Shown here: piece by piece, positions 41,223-49,693 of the stretch
Layout: each line of letters begins with the position of its first letter
How positions within the stretch are numbered: position 1 is the first letter of the stretch
NCBI RefSeq assembly: GCF_036182465.1
Contig: NZ_CP108081.1
Span: forward strand, 62,001-126,000
Source of the DNA: Streptomyces sp. NBC_00258
Lineage (GTDB): Bacteria > Actinomycetota > Actinomycetes > Streptomycetales > Streptomycetaceae
Direction: 5' to 3'
Length of the DNA stretch: 64,000 nt
Position numbers and translations under genes: made by a program
Notes under the pieces: model-generated
Databases searched by the model: none
What the model was told of the DNA's origin: nothing
Seen by the model: only the letters and a program-made list of their open reading frames with translations

Positions 41223-41330
41223 TCAGCTCCGGTAGGCGTGCTCAAGCATGAGGACGAGACCGCTGCTGAGAAGCAGGGTGGTCACTGCGAGGAGGAGCAC
41301 TTTCGTGCGCTCGCGGGCGTGAGGAGTCAT
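41223..41330 (-). CDS. 35-residue single-helix membrane peptide
   Basis: Tiny gene encoding MTPHARERTKVLLLAVTTLL and then LSSGLVLMLEHAYRS: a basic N-terminus, one hydrophobic helix (~residues 11-28) and a short polar tail. GAAGG lies six bases before the ATG. It lies in the leftward run between the dioxygenase and FMN reductase genes. No family is known to me. The clean ribosome site and topology argue that it is real, but it could be chance. Confidence 0.45.
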   Translation of the reverse strand: MTPHARERTKVLLLAVTTLLLSSGLVLMLEHAYRS

Positions 41331-41402
41331 CGTGCTGCCTTCCTGAAGCGTTCATCCGGGGGTGAGCGATCGGCGATGTGCCCCGGCAGGGGCGGGCGGG
41401 TG

Positions 41403-42185
41403 TCAGCCGAACTGCACTGAGCGCTTGGACATGCCCAGCCAGTAGCCCTCGATGACGGCCTGCTGGGTGGGCAGTTCATCGAAGGCTGCGCCGAGAGTGA
41501 CGGCGAGCGGGACGAAGTGCTCCTCGCGCGGGTGGGCATACAGGGCGGCCGGCGCCTTGTGCTTGAAGTCGAGGATCGCGTCCACGTCTCCCCCGGCCAG
41601 GGCTTGCTTGCCCCAGTCGTCGAACTCGGCCATGAACGGCAGCACGTGGTTGGCGGTGTTCAGGGCGCGCAGGTTGTGGGTGAAGTGACCGCTGCCGACG
41701 ATGAGGACTCCTTCGTCGCGCAGCGGGGCGAGCCGGCGCCCGATGTCCATCAGCTGCTTCGGCTCGAGGGTGGGCATGGACATCTGCAGGACGGGGACGT
41801 CGGCCGCCGGGTACATCTGTGTGAGCGGGACGTAGGCGCCGTGGTCCAGGCCCCGGTCGGGCAGGTCATGGACTGGCATGCCCGGGCCGCGCAGGAGCTT
41901 GCGCACCTTGTCGGCCAGATCGGGGGCGCCGGGGCTCGGGTACTGAACGCGGTAGAAGTGCTCGGGAAAGCCGTAGAAGTCGTAGGTCAGCGGCACCGTG
42001 GTGGTCGCTCCCAGGGCGAGCGGTGCCTCCTCCCAGTGTGCGGAGATCATCAGGATCGCGGTGGGGTGCGACAGGGCGGCCCCCCAGCGGGCCAGTTCGC
42101 CGGGCCAGATCGGGTCGTCCGGGAGACTGGGCCCGCCGTGACTCATGTAGATGGCGGGCATCCGTACAGGTGTTGCGGCGTTCAT
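41403..42185 (-). CDS. Class III extradiol ring-cleavage dioxygenase (LigB/4,5-DOPA dioxygenase type)
   Basis: Metal-dependent dioxygenase (260 aa) of the LigB superfamily, YgiD/DODA-like. Conserved pieces: MSHGGPSLP (~residue 14), MISAHWEEAPLA (~46), RGLDHGAYVPL (~108) and GSGHFTHNLRALN (~170), which carry the likely metal and catalytic histidines. ATG 42185 has AAGGAG directly upstream; the frame is open further back but without homology. It would open catechol-type rings or reduce quinones in related reactions. It is divergent from the MarR regulator at 42346. Confidence 0.88.
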   Translation of the reverse strand: MNAATPVRMPAIYMSHGGPSLPDDPIWPGELARWGAALSHPTAILMISAHWEEAPLALGATTTVPLTYDFYGFPEHFYRVQYPSPGAPDLADKVRKLLRGPGMPVHDLPDRGLDHGAYVPLTQMYPAADVPVLQMSMPTLEPKQLMDIGRRLAPLRDEGVLIVGSGHFTHNLRALNTANHVLPFMAEFDDWGKQALAGGDVDAILDFKHKAPAALYAHPREEHFVPLAVTLGAAFDELPTQQAVIEGYWLGMSKRSVQFG

Positions 42186-42345
42186 CGCTCTCCTTGGTGG
42201 GGCAGGCCTGATCGGGGTGGATCTCTTCGAGGCGGGGCTGAAGGGTGGGACGGGAGTCCTCCGCGGAGCACTCAAGCGGCGGCAGCGGTGCCGGGCCACG
42301 ACCGGCGCAACGTGACGCTTCAACCTGGGCGGGTATCCTCGGCGA

Positions 42346-42852
42346 ATGACGGATGCGCAATCGGGCGAGCCCAGGCCGGAGCCGGACTGGCTGACCGACA
42401 ATGAACTGGCTGCGTGGGAGCCGCTGGCCGCCATGCTGGTCAAGCTTCCGCCCGCGCTCGACGCGCAGGTCCAGCGCGACATCGGCGTGAACCATTTCGA
42501 GTACGGAGTCCTCGCCAACCTCGCCAAGGCCTCCGACCGCAGGCTCCGCCTGCGGGAACTGGCCGCCAGGGCGAGCGGGTCGCTGTCGCGTGTGTCCCAT
42601 GCGGTGAAGCGGCTTGAGCAACGCGGCTGGGTGGTCCGCGAACCGACCCCGGACGACTCCCGCTACGCCGATGTCGTGCTCACGGACGCCGGATGGGCGG
42701 CTGGAGCGGCAGCCGCTCCAGGGCATGTGGCCACGGTGCGCAGACTCGTCATTGATCACCTCAGCGCCACACAGCTGCGCTATGTGCGCAGCATCTGCAC
42801 CCGCGTCGTCAAGCAGCTCGACATCGACGAGGTGGAGCAGCGCCGACGCTAG
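42346..42852 (+). CDS. MarR-family transcriptional regulator
   Basis: Winged-helix regulator (168 aa): helices VNHFEYGVLANLAKASDRRL and LRELAARASGSLSRVSHAVK, then RLEQRGWVVREPTPDDSRYA and wing/dimerisation residues to the end. MarR proteins commonly respond to phenolic ligands. This one is divergent from the ring-cleaving dioxygenase and probably represses it and the following FMN reductase. The ATG follows the divergent promoter gap of 160 bp. Confidence 0.88.
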   Translation: MTDAQSGEPRPEPDWLTDNELAAWEPLAAMLVKLPPALDAQVQRDIGVNHFEYGVLANLAKASDRRLRLRELAARASGSLSRVSHAVKRLEQRGWVVREPTPDDSRYADVVLTDAGWAAGAAAAPGHVATVRRLVIDHLSATQLRYVRSICTRVVKQLDIDEVEQRRR

Positions 42853-43806
42853 CCGCGCGGTCACACCTTGCGGGTCGGCCGCCCGCCTGCCGGCGACCGC
42901 GGGCGCGCGGCAGGAAACACTGCTGCTCGCAGACCCGAGGCCGCCCCCGTCGCGGACGGTGGCTGCTGCCTGATCGGCTCGCACTGTGCGCAGAGCGGGC
43001 AGCGGCCCGATGCTGTGTGCTGGGCCAGCCGAGAGGGCTGCACGAATGCCGCCACTCTCACCCAACGCGTCCACACGCGTCGTCACACCCCGGCTTCGGT
43101 CCGCCGGTGGCAGGCGGGGCGCGACCGGGCAGCCACCGGCACTTATGCCCGCACAGGACCTGTCCATAGAAACCTTGCTTTCGACGCCAGCGCGGATCTC
43201 GCGTCCGAATAAGCGCGTCGTCTATTGGGGAAGAATTGTGCCGCACGGGCCGGTTGAACACGGGCCACACGAGGGGAAACGGCACGGCATCGTGACCGTA
43301 TTCCCATTCCAGAATTCCCGCTTTTGATGCATTCCGGCGGGCGGAAATTCACCCGGTCGAGAAGCCGTGACTCAGTATTTGATTCATGACGCACAGGCTT
43401 CCAAAATTGGACAAATCCCGCCCGATGCACGCTGGAACAGTACCTCGATCAGGATGAACGTTCAAGCAGGCAACATGAACCTTCAATGTGATGTGCACCA
43501 TATTCACTGATCACAGGGTCACTGAGTTGACATGACGTGATCAGTTGATCATTCGCAGCTGATCGCGTGACGTGGACGGGCGCATGACGCCACCGAGGCG
43601 TTCGGGTCAGTCGCACAGCGAACCTCGATCCCTCCATGAGTCACGCGGAACGAACCTCGTCAGACGCAATTGACCAGGTCAGCAAAAGCGGATTCCTGAG
43701 GGAATTTTGATCGCAGGCTCGGAGCCGGTTACGGTGATCCCGCAGTCGTCCGGGTGCCACATTTCAGTGAACCCAGGAATTCATTTCACGGAAAACAGAG
43801 GTTCTC
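42853..43806. other. Gap of ~950 bp without a gene, ending in a promoter region
   Basis: I see no supportable gene. From about 43200 the GC content falls clearly below that of the genes, and several symmetric TGATCA sequences appear (43508-43564). This suggests a long regulatory region or DNA acquired separately in front of the broken MBL gene. Confidence 0.5.
43508..43564. promoter_or_regulatory. TGATCA site cluster upstream of the MBL pseudogene
   Basis: The palindrome TGATCA occurs at 43508-43513, 43538-43543 and 43546-43551, with a near match TGATCG at 43559-43564. The second and third are separated by only two bases. A TTGACA hexamer lies at 43527-43532. It looks like an operator for the gene at 43807, perhaps for the HxlR regulator at 44927; this assignment is speculative. 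Confidence 0.45.
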
Positions 43807-44832
43807 GTGATAGACCGTCGTTTCGTCATCCAGCGAAGTGGCGTCACAGCAGGCGTGGTCGCGCTCGCCGCGGCAGGACTGGGCTCGCCGGCCCCCGCCG
43901 CAGCCGCCCCTACGACGCCCGCCACCGGCTTCCTCCCGCTCCCGGAGCACGCGAAGCCGCTGCCTATGCCGCCCGAGGGGTACCGACTCGAGCGCGTCGG
44001 CAAGAACGGCTACGTCGTCAGCGCTGGCATCGCCCAGGGCTACTTCTTCGTCACGCGCACCGGCGTCGTCATGCTCGACGCGGTCGCCAAGTTCCTACCC
44101 CTGGCGTCAAGCGGGTCACAGACAAGCCGGTGACCCACGTGATCCTCACACACGACCACGACGACCACATCGCCGGCGCCGTCAAGTTCCCCGACGCCAC
44201 GTTCGTCTCCCACAAGATGACCGCCGAGGTCCTGCGGATCTACACCGATCCCGAGCGCCCCGTGCCGGACATCACCTTCTCCGGTAAGCACCACAGCCTC
44301 ACCGTGGGCGGCGAGCGCTTCGAGCTGATCTACCCGGGCCCGAACCACGAGCACGGCAACATCATCGTCTACCTGCCCAAGCAGAAGATCGTGATGATGG
44401 CGGATGTCGTCGCGCCGGGCTGGGCGCCGTACATGCACTACGGCAACGCCGACCACATCCCCGGGCATCCTCGAGGCGATGGACGCCATCCTCGAACTCG
44501 ACTTCGAGGTCTTCCTGGGCGGCCACACCTACCACACTGGCAACCGGTACGACGTCGAGGCCTGCCGCTCCTTCTTCGTGGACCAGTGGAACTGGACGGT
44601 GCAGGCGATGAAGGACATTCCCATGGACCTGAGAGTCGTCGAGGAGGGCAACATCTGGGCGGCGCAGGCTGTCTGGTTCAACCGCATCGCCGACCACGTG
44701 ACGCCCCGTCTGATCGAGAAGTACGGCACGGAGCTCGCCGCAGTAGACGCGTTCACGCACGACAACATCAAGGCCATCATCGTGTCGGCGTTCACCGACG
44801 ATCCCAAGATCCCGGCGGACGCCCTCCGGTAG
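43807..44832 (+). pseudogene. Secreted MBL-fold metallo-hydrolase broken by two frameshifts
   Basis: The first frame gives an RR-containing export signal (DRRFVIQRSG...AAAAPTT) and VGKNGYVVSAGIAQGYFFVT. Near 44095 the reading jumps to another frame carrying the metal site VILTHDHDDHIAGAVKF and LIYPGPNHEHGNIIVYLP. Near 44460, at a run of four C, it returns to the first frame with EAMDAILELDFEVFLGGHTY and ends normally at 44832. Each shift is a single small indel, so the break may be recent or a sequencing artefact. The intact protein would be about 340 aa and exported. Confidence 0.8.
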
Positions 44833-44926
44833 GCCGTGCACCCACGTGACATCGGGGCGCCTGTCCGCAAGGAGGATGCGAGGCCGGCACCGCTGCGGCA
44901 ACAGGGCCTCCAGATAGGCTGACGAC

Positions 44927-45316
44927 GTGATCGAGACTCCCCGGGACGCAGCCGAGCTCTACGGAACAGGCACTCCCACGCGAGAGGCTTTCGAGAGGCT
45001 GGCCAACCGCTGGACCATGCTCATCACCTACACCCTGGAGGCCGGGCCCGCCCGCTTCAACGACCTCAAGAAGCAGCTCGGGGTGAGCGGCGAGATGCTC
45101 TCCCGCGTCCTGCGCGACCTCGAACGCGACGGCCTGGTGGAACGGCGGGTCTTTGCCGAGGTACCGGTACGCGTCGAGTATGCCATCACCCCTCTGGGCA
45201 CCACCATGTGCTCCGCCGTGCACGCGGTGCGGGAATGGGCGGAGCAAACCGCAGACGCGATCAGCACGGCACGCGCGACCTACGACGAGCGGTCACAGGC
45301 GAAGCCGTCGCACTGA
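44927..45316 (+). CDS. HxlR-family transcriptional regulator
   Basis: Winged-helix regulator (129 aa): EAFERLANRWTMLITYTLEA, recognition region LGVSGEMLSRVLRDLERDGL and wing EVPVRVEYAITPLGTTM. Unlike the HxlR protein at 20920, it lacks the N-terminal redox cysteine and has TPTREAF there instead. It lies 95 bp downstream of the broken MBL gene in the same direction, mirroring the MBL-HxlR association at 19900-21327. The GTG start at 44927 is the first with homology following. Confidence 0.85.
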   Translation: MIETPRDAAELYGTGTPTREAFERLANRWTMLITYTLEAGPARFNDLKKQLGVSGEMLSRVLRDLERDGLVERRVFAEVPVRVEYAITPLGTTMCSAVHAVREWAEQTADAISTARATYDERSQAKPSH

Positions 45317-45502
45317 CGACGCCGCGTGCCACAGATCGGTGGACCGCCCCTTCCGCATGGTCAGAACGTGTGAGTGATGCCCACATCTGCACCGTCCACC
45401 GCCGGTCCAGGGATCCTCACTCAGCATCCGTACGACACATCGGACGGCGTATGCAACCGAACCGGCAAACCGACATATTTTCCGCACAATACAAGGCGTG
45501 AC

Positions 45503-47911
45503 ATGACAAGCGTGCCCTCAACTCCGGGCAACCTACCGGCATCCTTCACCACTTTCGTGGGCAGGCGGCGCGAAGCCGCCGAAGCCCGTCGTCTTCTCGG
45601 CACCGGGCGGCTGGTGACACTCACCGGAGCCGGCGGGATAGGAAAGACGCGGCTGGCACTGGAAGTGGCCACCGCGTCCAGAAAGGCCTTCCCGGACGGC
45701 GTGTGGCTCGTGGACCTCTCTCCGGTGAACGATCCCGCAGAGGTGCCGGGCGCTACCGCGGCCGTGCTGAGAGTGCCGGATCGGGGCGAGCGGACTGCCC
45801 TTCAGCAGCTTGCGGGGTATCTGACCCGGCACCAGGCACTGATCGTCCTGGACAACTGCGAACACCTGATCGATGCCTGCGCCGGGCTGGCGCAGACTCT
45901 GCTGTCAGCCGCTCCCGACCTGCGCATCCTGGCGACGAGCCGCGAAACCCTGGGCATCACCGGCGAGCGCCTTTACGCCGTGCCACCCCTGACACCGGAC
46001 GAGGCCGTCGAGCTGCTGCGGGACCGGGCCACCGCCATCCAACCGGAGTTCCAGGTCACCGACACCAACCGCGCCCAGATCTCCCGGCTCTGCGAAGAAC
46101 TGGAGGGGCTGCCGCTGGCCATCGAACTGACCGCGGCCCGGTTGCGCGCCTTGACCGTCGAGCAGACGACAGCCCGCCTGACAGACCGGTTCGCGCTGCT
46201 GATCGGCGGCAGTAGGACCACACCACTGCGGCAGCGCAGTCTGCGAGGCGTGATCGACTGGAGCTACGAGCTGTGCACACCGCCAGAACAGCTACTCTGG
46301 CGGCGCCTTTCGGTCTTCGCCGGCGGCTTCGCGCTGGACGCGGCCGAGAAGGTCTGCGCAGGAGACGGCATTGCGGCTGATGAGGTGCTGGCTCTTCTCG
46401 AGCGGCTGGTCGCCCAATCCATCGTGCTGACCGCCCAGGTTGAAGGGCTACCCCGTTACCGGTTCCTGGAGACCATCCGTGAGTACGGCAGAGCACGCCT
46501 GAGCGAGTCCGGCGAGGAGCAGATCCTGCTGCGCCGACACCGCTCCTTCTATCTGGATCTGGCCGAGCGCCTCGCCGATGCCTGGTTCGGCCCTGGCCAG
46601 GAAGAGTCATTGGCCCGGCTGCGTATCGAACACGCCAACCTCCGGGTGGCGCTGACGGGCGAGGGCCAGAAAGTGGCCACGGTGAGTTGGGCAGGCTCAG
46701 ACCGAACTGAAGCGCAAAACACAGGCCCCGAGCCGAGCGGGCGGTGCATCGCCTCCAGCCAGGATGACGCGCAGGCGGCGCTGCGCATGGTAGCCGCGCT
46801 GCGCTTCCACTGGTGTGCCGACGGATTCCTTGGTGAAGGGCGTCGCCACTTCGACGGGATCCTCGCTGCCGCGCCCGAGCCCACCCCGGCCAGGGCCAGG
46901 GCCCTGTGGGCAGCATCCTGGGTGGCACTATTGCAGAGCGACTTCGCAGCAGCGGCCCGCTGGCTCGATGAGGCCGCAGAGCTGGGCGAACAGCTGGACG
47001 ACCCGGTGGTGCACGCGTATGTCGAGGGTTTCCGAGGCGCATCAGCAGCCTTTCAGGGCGAGTACGAGCAAGCTGCCCTCTGCTACGCGGGGGCGGTGGC
47101 CGCCCATGAGGCGGCCGACGACCAGCCAGCCACCGTGTTCTGGCTGTTCCAGCTGGCCAAGATCCAGTCTCAACTCGGCGACCCCCGCGCGGCGCAGACA
47201 GGCCAGCGGGCACTGGCCCTCGCCGAAGCCCGAGGGGAACGGCTAACGCGGTCCTACGCGCTGTGGGCGCTGGGTTACGAAGCCTGGGTACGCGGCGAAA
47301 AGGAGATGAGTTTGGCATGGGCACAGACCGGGCTGGTGATCCAGCGGGGCTTCAACGACCACATCGGGGCCACCATGCTGCTGAGTCTTCTTGCCTGGAA
47401 CACCGCCTCCGGCGGTGACCACACGCGTGCCGCACACCTACTGGGCGCGCTACGCGCCCTGTCCCGGGACCTCGGCGCCACCACCTCGGCCGCTCTGGGC
47501 GACCGGAACGCCTCCTGTGAACAAGCGGTCAGCACGGCCCTGGGCCCCACCGCCTACGAGAAAGCTCTCACCGAGGGTGGCCGGCATGACAGCCCGGGCA
47601 GAGCCATCGCCTTCGCCTTGGACACAGGAAGCGGCCCCGCCGGGAGCGCCCCGGTCACCAACCCGAACCCCCTGACGCGCAGGGAGCAGCAGGTCGCCAC
47701 GCTGGTGGCCCAGGGCATGACCAACCGCCAGATCGCCTCCACGCTCGGGCTGTCACCACGCACAGTCGACAGCCACATCGAGAACATCCGGGGCAAGCTC
47801 GGTTTCGCCTCCCGCGCTCAGGTCGCAGCCTGGTGGGCAGAGAAACAACCAGCACTCCGTAAAACTACGGATAGCCGGGCGGGAACTCCCGCCTCGATGC
47901 TTCTCGCATGA
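45503..47911 (+). CDS. Large ATP-binding LuxR-family regulator (AfsR/LAL-like)
   Basis: STAND-type regulator (802 aa). N-terminal NTPase: Walker A LTGAGGIGKTRLALEV (~residue 38), Walker B region ALIVLDNCEHLID (~113) and sensor ILATSRETLGITGERLY, an arrangement found throughout actinobacterial regulators. The middle third is helical with TPR-like repeats. The C-terminus has a LuxR HTH (~735-785): LTRREQQVATLVAQGMTNRQ, IASTLGLSPRTVDSHIENIR. ATG 45503 precedes the conserved PASFTTFVGRRREA; an earlier in-frame start at 45374 lacks homology. Target genes are unknown; secreted protease and PTS genes follow downstream. Confidence 0.88.
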   Translation: MTSVPSTPGNLPASFTTFVGRRREAAEARRLLGTGRLVTLTGAGGIGKTRLALEVATASRKAFPDGVWLVDLSPVNDPAEVPGATAAVLRVPDRGERTALQQLAGYLTRHQALIVLDNCEHLIDACAGLAQTLLSAAPDLRILATSRETLGITGERLYAVPPLTPDEAVELLRDRATAIQPEFQVTDTNRAQISRLCEELEGLPLAIELTAARLRALTVEQTTARLTDRFALLIGGSRTTPLRQRSLRGVIDWSYELCTPPEQLLWRRLSVFAGGFALDAAEKVCAGDGIAADEVLALLERLVAQSIVLTAQVEGLPRYRFLETIREYGRARLSESGEEQILLRRHRSFYLDLAERLADAWFGPGQEESLARLRIEHANLRVALTGEGQKVATVSWAGSDRTEAQNTGPEPSGRCIASSQDDAQAALRMVAALRFHWCADGFLGEGRRHFDGILAAAPEPTPARARALWAASWVALLQSDFAAAARWLDEAAELGEQLDDPVVHAYVEGFRGASAAFQGEYEQAALCYAGAVAAHEAADDQPATVFWLFQLAKIQSQLGDPRAAQTGQRALALAEARGERLTRSYALWALGYEAWVRGEKEMSLAWAQTGLVIQRGFNDHIGATMLLSLLAWNTASGGDHTRAAHLLGALRALSRDLGATTSAALGDRNASCEQAVSTALGPTAYEKALTEGGRHDSPGRAIAFALDTGSGPAGSAPVTNPNPLTRREQQVATLVAQGMTNRQIASTLGLSPRTVDSHIENIRGKLGFASRAQVAAWWAEKQPALRKTTDSRAGTPASMLLA

Positions 47912-48245
47912 CGCACATCAAGGAGGCAAAGCACGGGGCGCTGGCTTCGCATCCCGTGCACACCCATAGGCGGGACGCCCGCCCGCGTCGGGGCTCGAGG
48001 GGGAATTACCCCCGGCCCGATTCGCGTGGCGCGGGGTGAAGGTATCACCTTCGTCTCCTTGTACGGCGAATGCTGCTCCGTTTATGGAATTCTGTACGCA
48101 CCTTCGAACCTGCTGAATCCCTTGCATGCGCTGCATTGCCTGAAAGGGAGAAGTGCATCGCATAAAGGTGATCAGGAAACAGTCTCCTTCGGAGTTGCAG
48201 TGCAATGGATCCATTTCGTGATCATCGCGTGACAAAAGGAAGAAG

Positions 48246-49472
48246 ATGAGATCAGTAATGAGATCGAAGCGCCGCGTTGGGGTGCTACTCGCCAGTGCCG
48301 CCGCGATGGTGGCGGCACTGGCAGGTCCTGTCCACTCGGCGGTGGCTTTCCCTGCCACCCCGACCGCGGCTTCCGCCACGGAGCCTTCGAGCGAGCCGAG
48401 TCAGGCGCAGTGGAAGCAGCTCGGCAAGGCCGCTGATGCCCATTCCGCGCTCGGCGTCTTCGGGGACTCCGACCCGGTACTGACGCTGCCGGCAGACACG
48501 TCCGCCGGGGAGAAAACCAAGGTTGAGGCGGCAATCCCGTCCGGCATGAACGTCGCCGTCAAGACCAGCAAATTCACCAGGGAAAAGTTGGAAAAGATCC
48601 AGAAAACAGTGACGGCGCGCAAGTGGCACAGTGACGCGGACACGTACAGCGTCGGCGTTCAGTACGACGGACGGAAAGACAAGGTGGTCGTCGACACCGA
48701 TGCTCCAGCGTCGGCCACGGAGTCATTGCGCAACGCGTACCCCGGCGCGATCGAGGTGCGCTCCGCTCGCTTCGAACCCCAGGCCGGCATCCGGTTCAAC
48801 TCATGGTCCCCCTTCTATGGCGGGATTGCATTGATATCACCTGGAAAAGGTGGGTGCACCGCCGGGTTCGCTGTCAGGTCGAGACTATCCGGCAACGAAT
48901 ACATGCTGACCGCAGCACACTGCTACGACACCAGCGCTCAGGTCTACAACCGCAGGACAGACTGGTCCAATGGCCAATGGGTGGGAACGGTCGTTGCGCG
49001 GTGGACGACATTTGACACGGAAACTCTATTGGGACCGGTGTACGACTCTTACATCCACACAGGCGGCTACGACACCAGCAGCCAAACCCACTTTGTGCAC
49101 GGGACGGCGTGGGTCGCCTCCAACCTGAAGGTGTGTGTGAGCGGTGCTGCGACGTACAACCACTGCGGTCACCCGATCTCCAACACGAGCTACTCCGTCT
49201 GCTGGTCGGGCACTACCGTGTGCATCAGTGATGGCAGGGGTTTCCTCTACGACCGGGGAGGGACCAACTGGCCCTCCTACAACAACGGGAACAGGACGGA
49301 AGTCGGGGACTCCGGCGCCCCCATCTACACGACCGACCAAACCAACTCGGCTGCGTGGATTGTCGGCATGCATGCAGGCATCGTGTGGAGTGACTGCTGC
49401 ACGCCGCACATGGTCGGCGTGAACTGGAACAAGATCAGCTCCACGACGGATCTCTCCCTCATGACCCGGTGA
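48246..49472 (+). CDS. Secreted trypsin-like serine protease (S1 family)
   Basis: Exported protease (408 aa). Signal peptide with basic start MRSVMRSKRRVG and hydrophobic core ends near residue 33; a ~150-residue pro-region with charged helices follows. The mature domain from ~190 has the His motif EYMLTAAHCYD (~225), an acidic candidate in GPVYDSYIH and the Ser motif EVGDSGAPIY (~358). Six or more Cys could make disulfides, as in secreted Streptomyces proteases. GGAAGAAG precedes ATG 48246. The upstream 47912-48245 is lower in GC near 48060-48240 and holds no gene; it should contain the promoter. Confidence 0.88.
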   Translation: MRSVMRSKRRVGVLLASAAAMVAALAGPVHSAVAFPATPTAASATEPSSEPSQAQWKQLGKAADAHSALGVFGDSDPVLTLPADTSAGEKTKVEAAIPSGMNVAVKTSKFTREKLEKIQKTVTARKWHSDADTYSVGVQYDGRKDKVVVDTDAPASATESLRNAYPGAIEVRSARFEPQAGIRFNSWSPFYGGIALISPGKGGCTAGFAVRSRLSGNEYMLTAAHCYDTSAQVYNRRTDWSNGQWVGTVVARWTTFDTETLLGPVYDSYIHTGGYDTSSQTHFVHGTAWVASNLKVCVSGAATYNHCGHPISNTSYSVCWSGTTVCISDGRGFLYDRGGTNWPSYNNGNRTEVGDSGAPIYTTDQTNSAAWIVGMHAGIVWSDCCTPHMVGVNWNKISSTTDLSLMTR

Positions 49473-49510
49473 GCCACTGAGCCAGCCCGGCAGACGCTGA
49501 CGGAGATACG

Positions 49511-49540
49511 GGTGCCGGCTGCCTGGGGACAGCCGGCACC
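49511..49540. terminator. Perfect 11-bp stem terminator after the protease gene
   Basis: GGTGCCGGCTG pairs with CAGCCGGCACC around an 8-base loop, 39 bp after the protease stop. A strong intrinsic-type terminator without a T-run. Confidence 0.7.
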
Positions 49541-49693
49541 GCCCGGAAACCTTCCGCCTCGCCACGCTCCCACACTCACGAGCCGGCATCCCTTCCCGAC
49601 AGGCCTGGGCGCAGACGTCACACCAGCCCACCACCGGTCCGTCGTGGCCCCAGCCGCCTGCACGGCGGCGTCGCAGACATCTGGAGCTTCACC

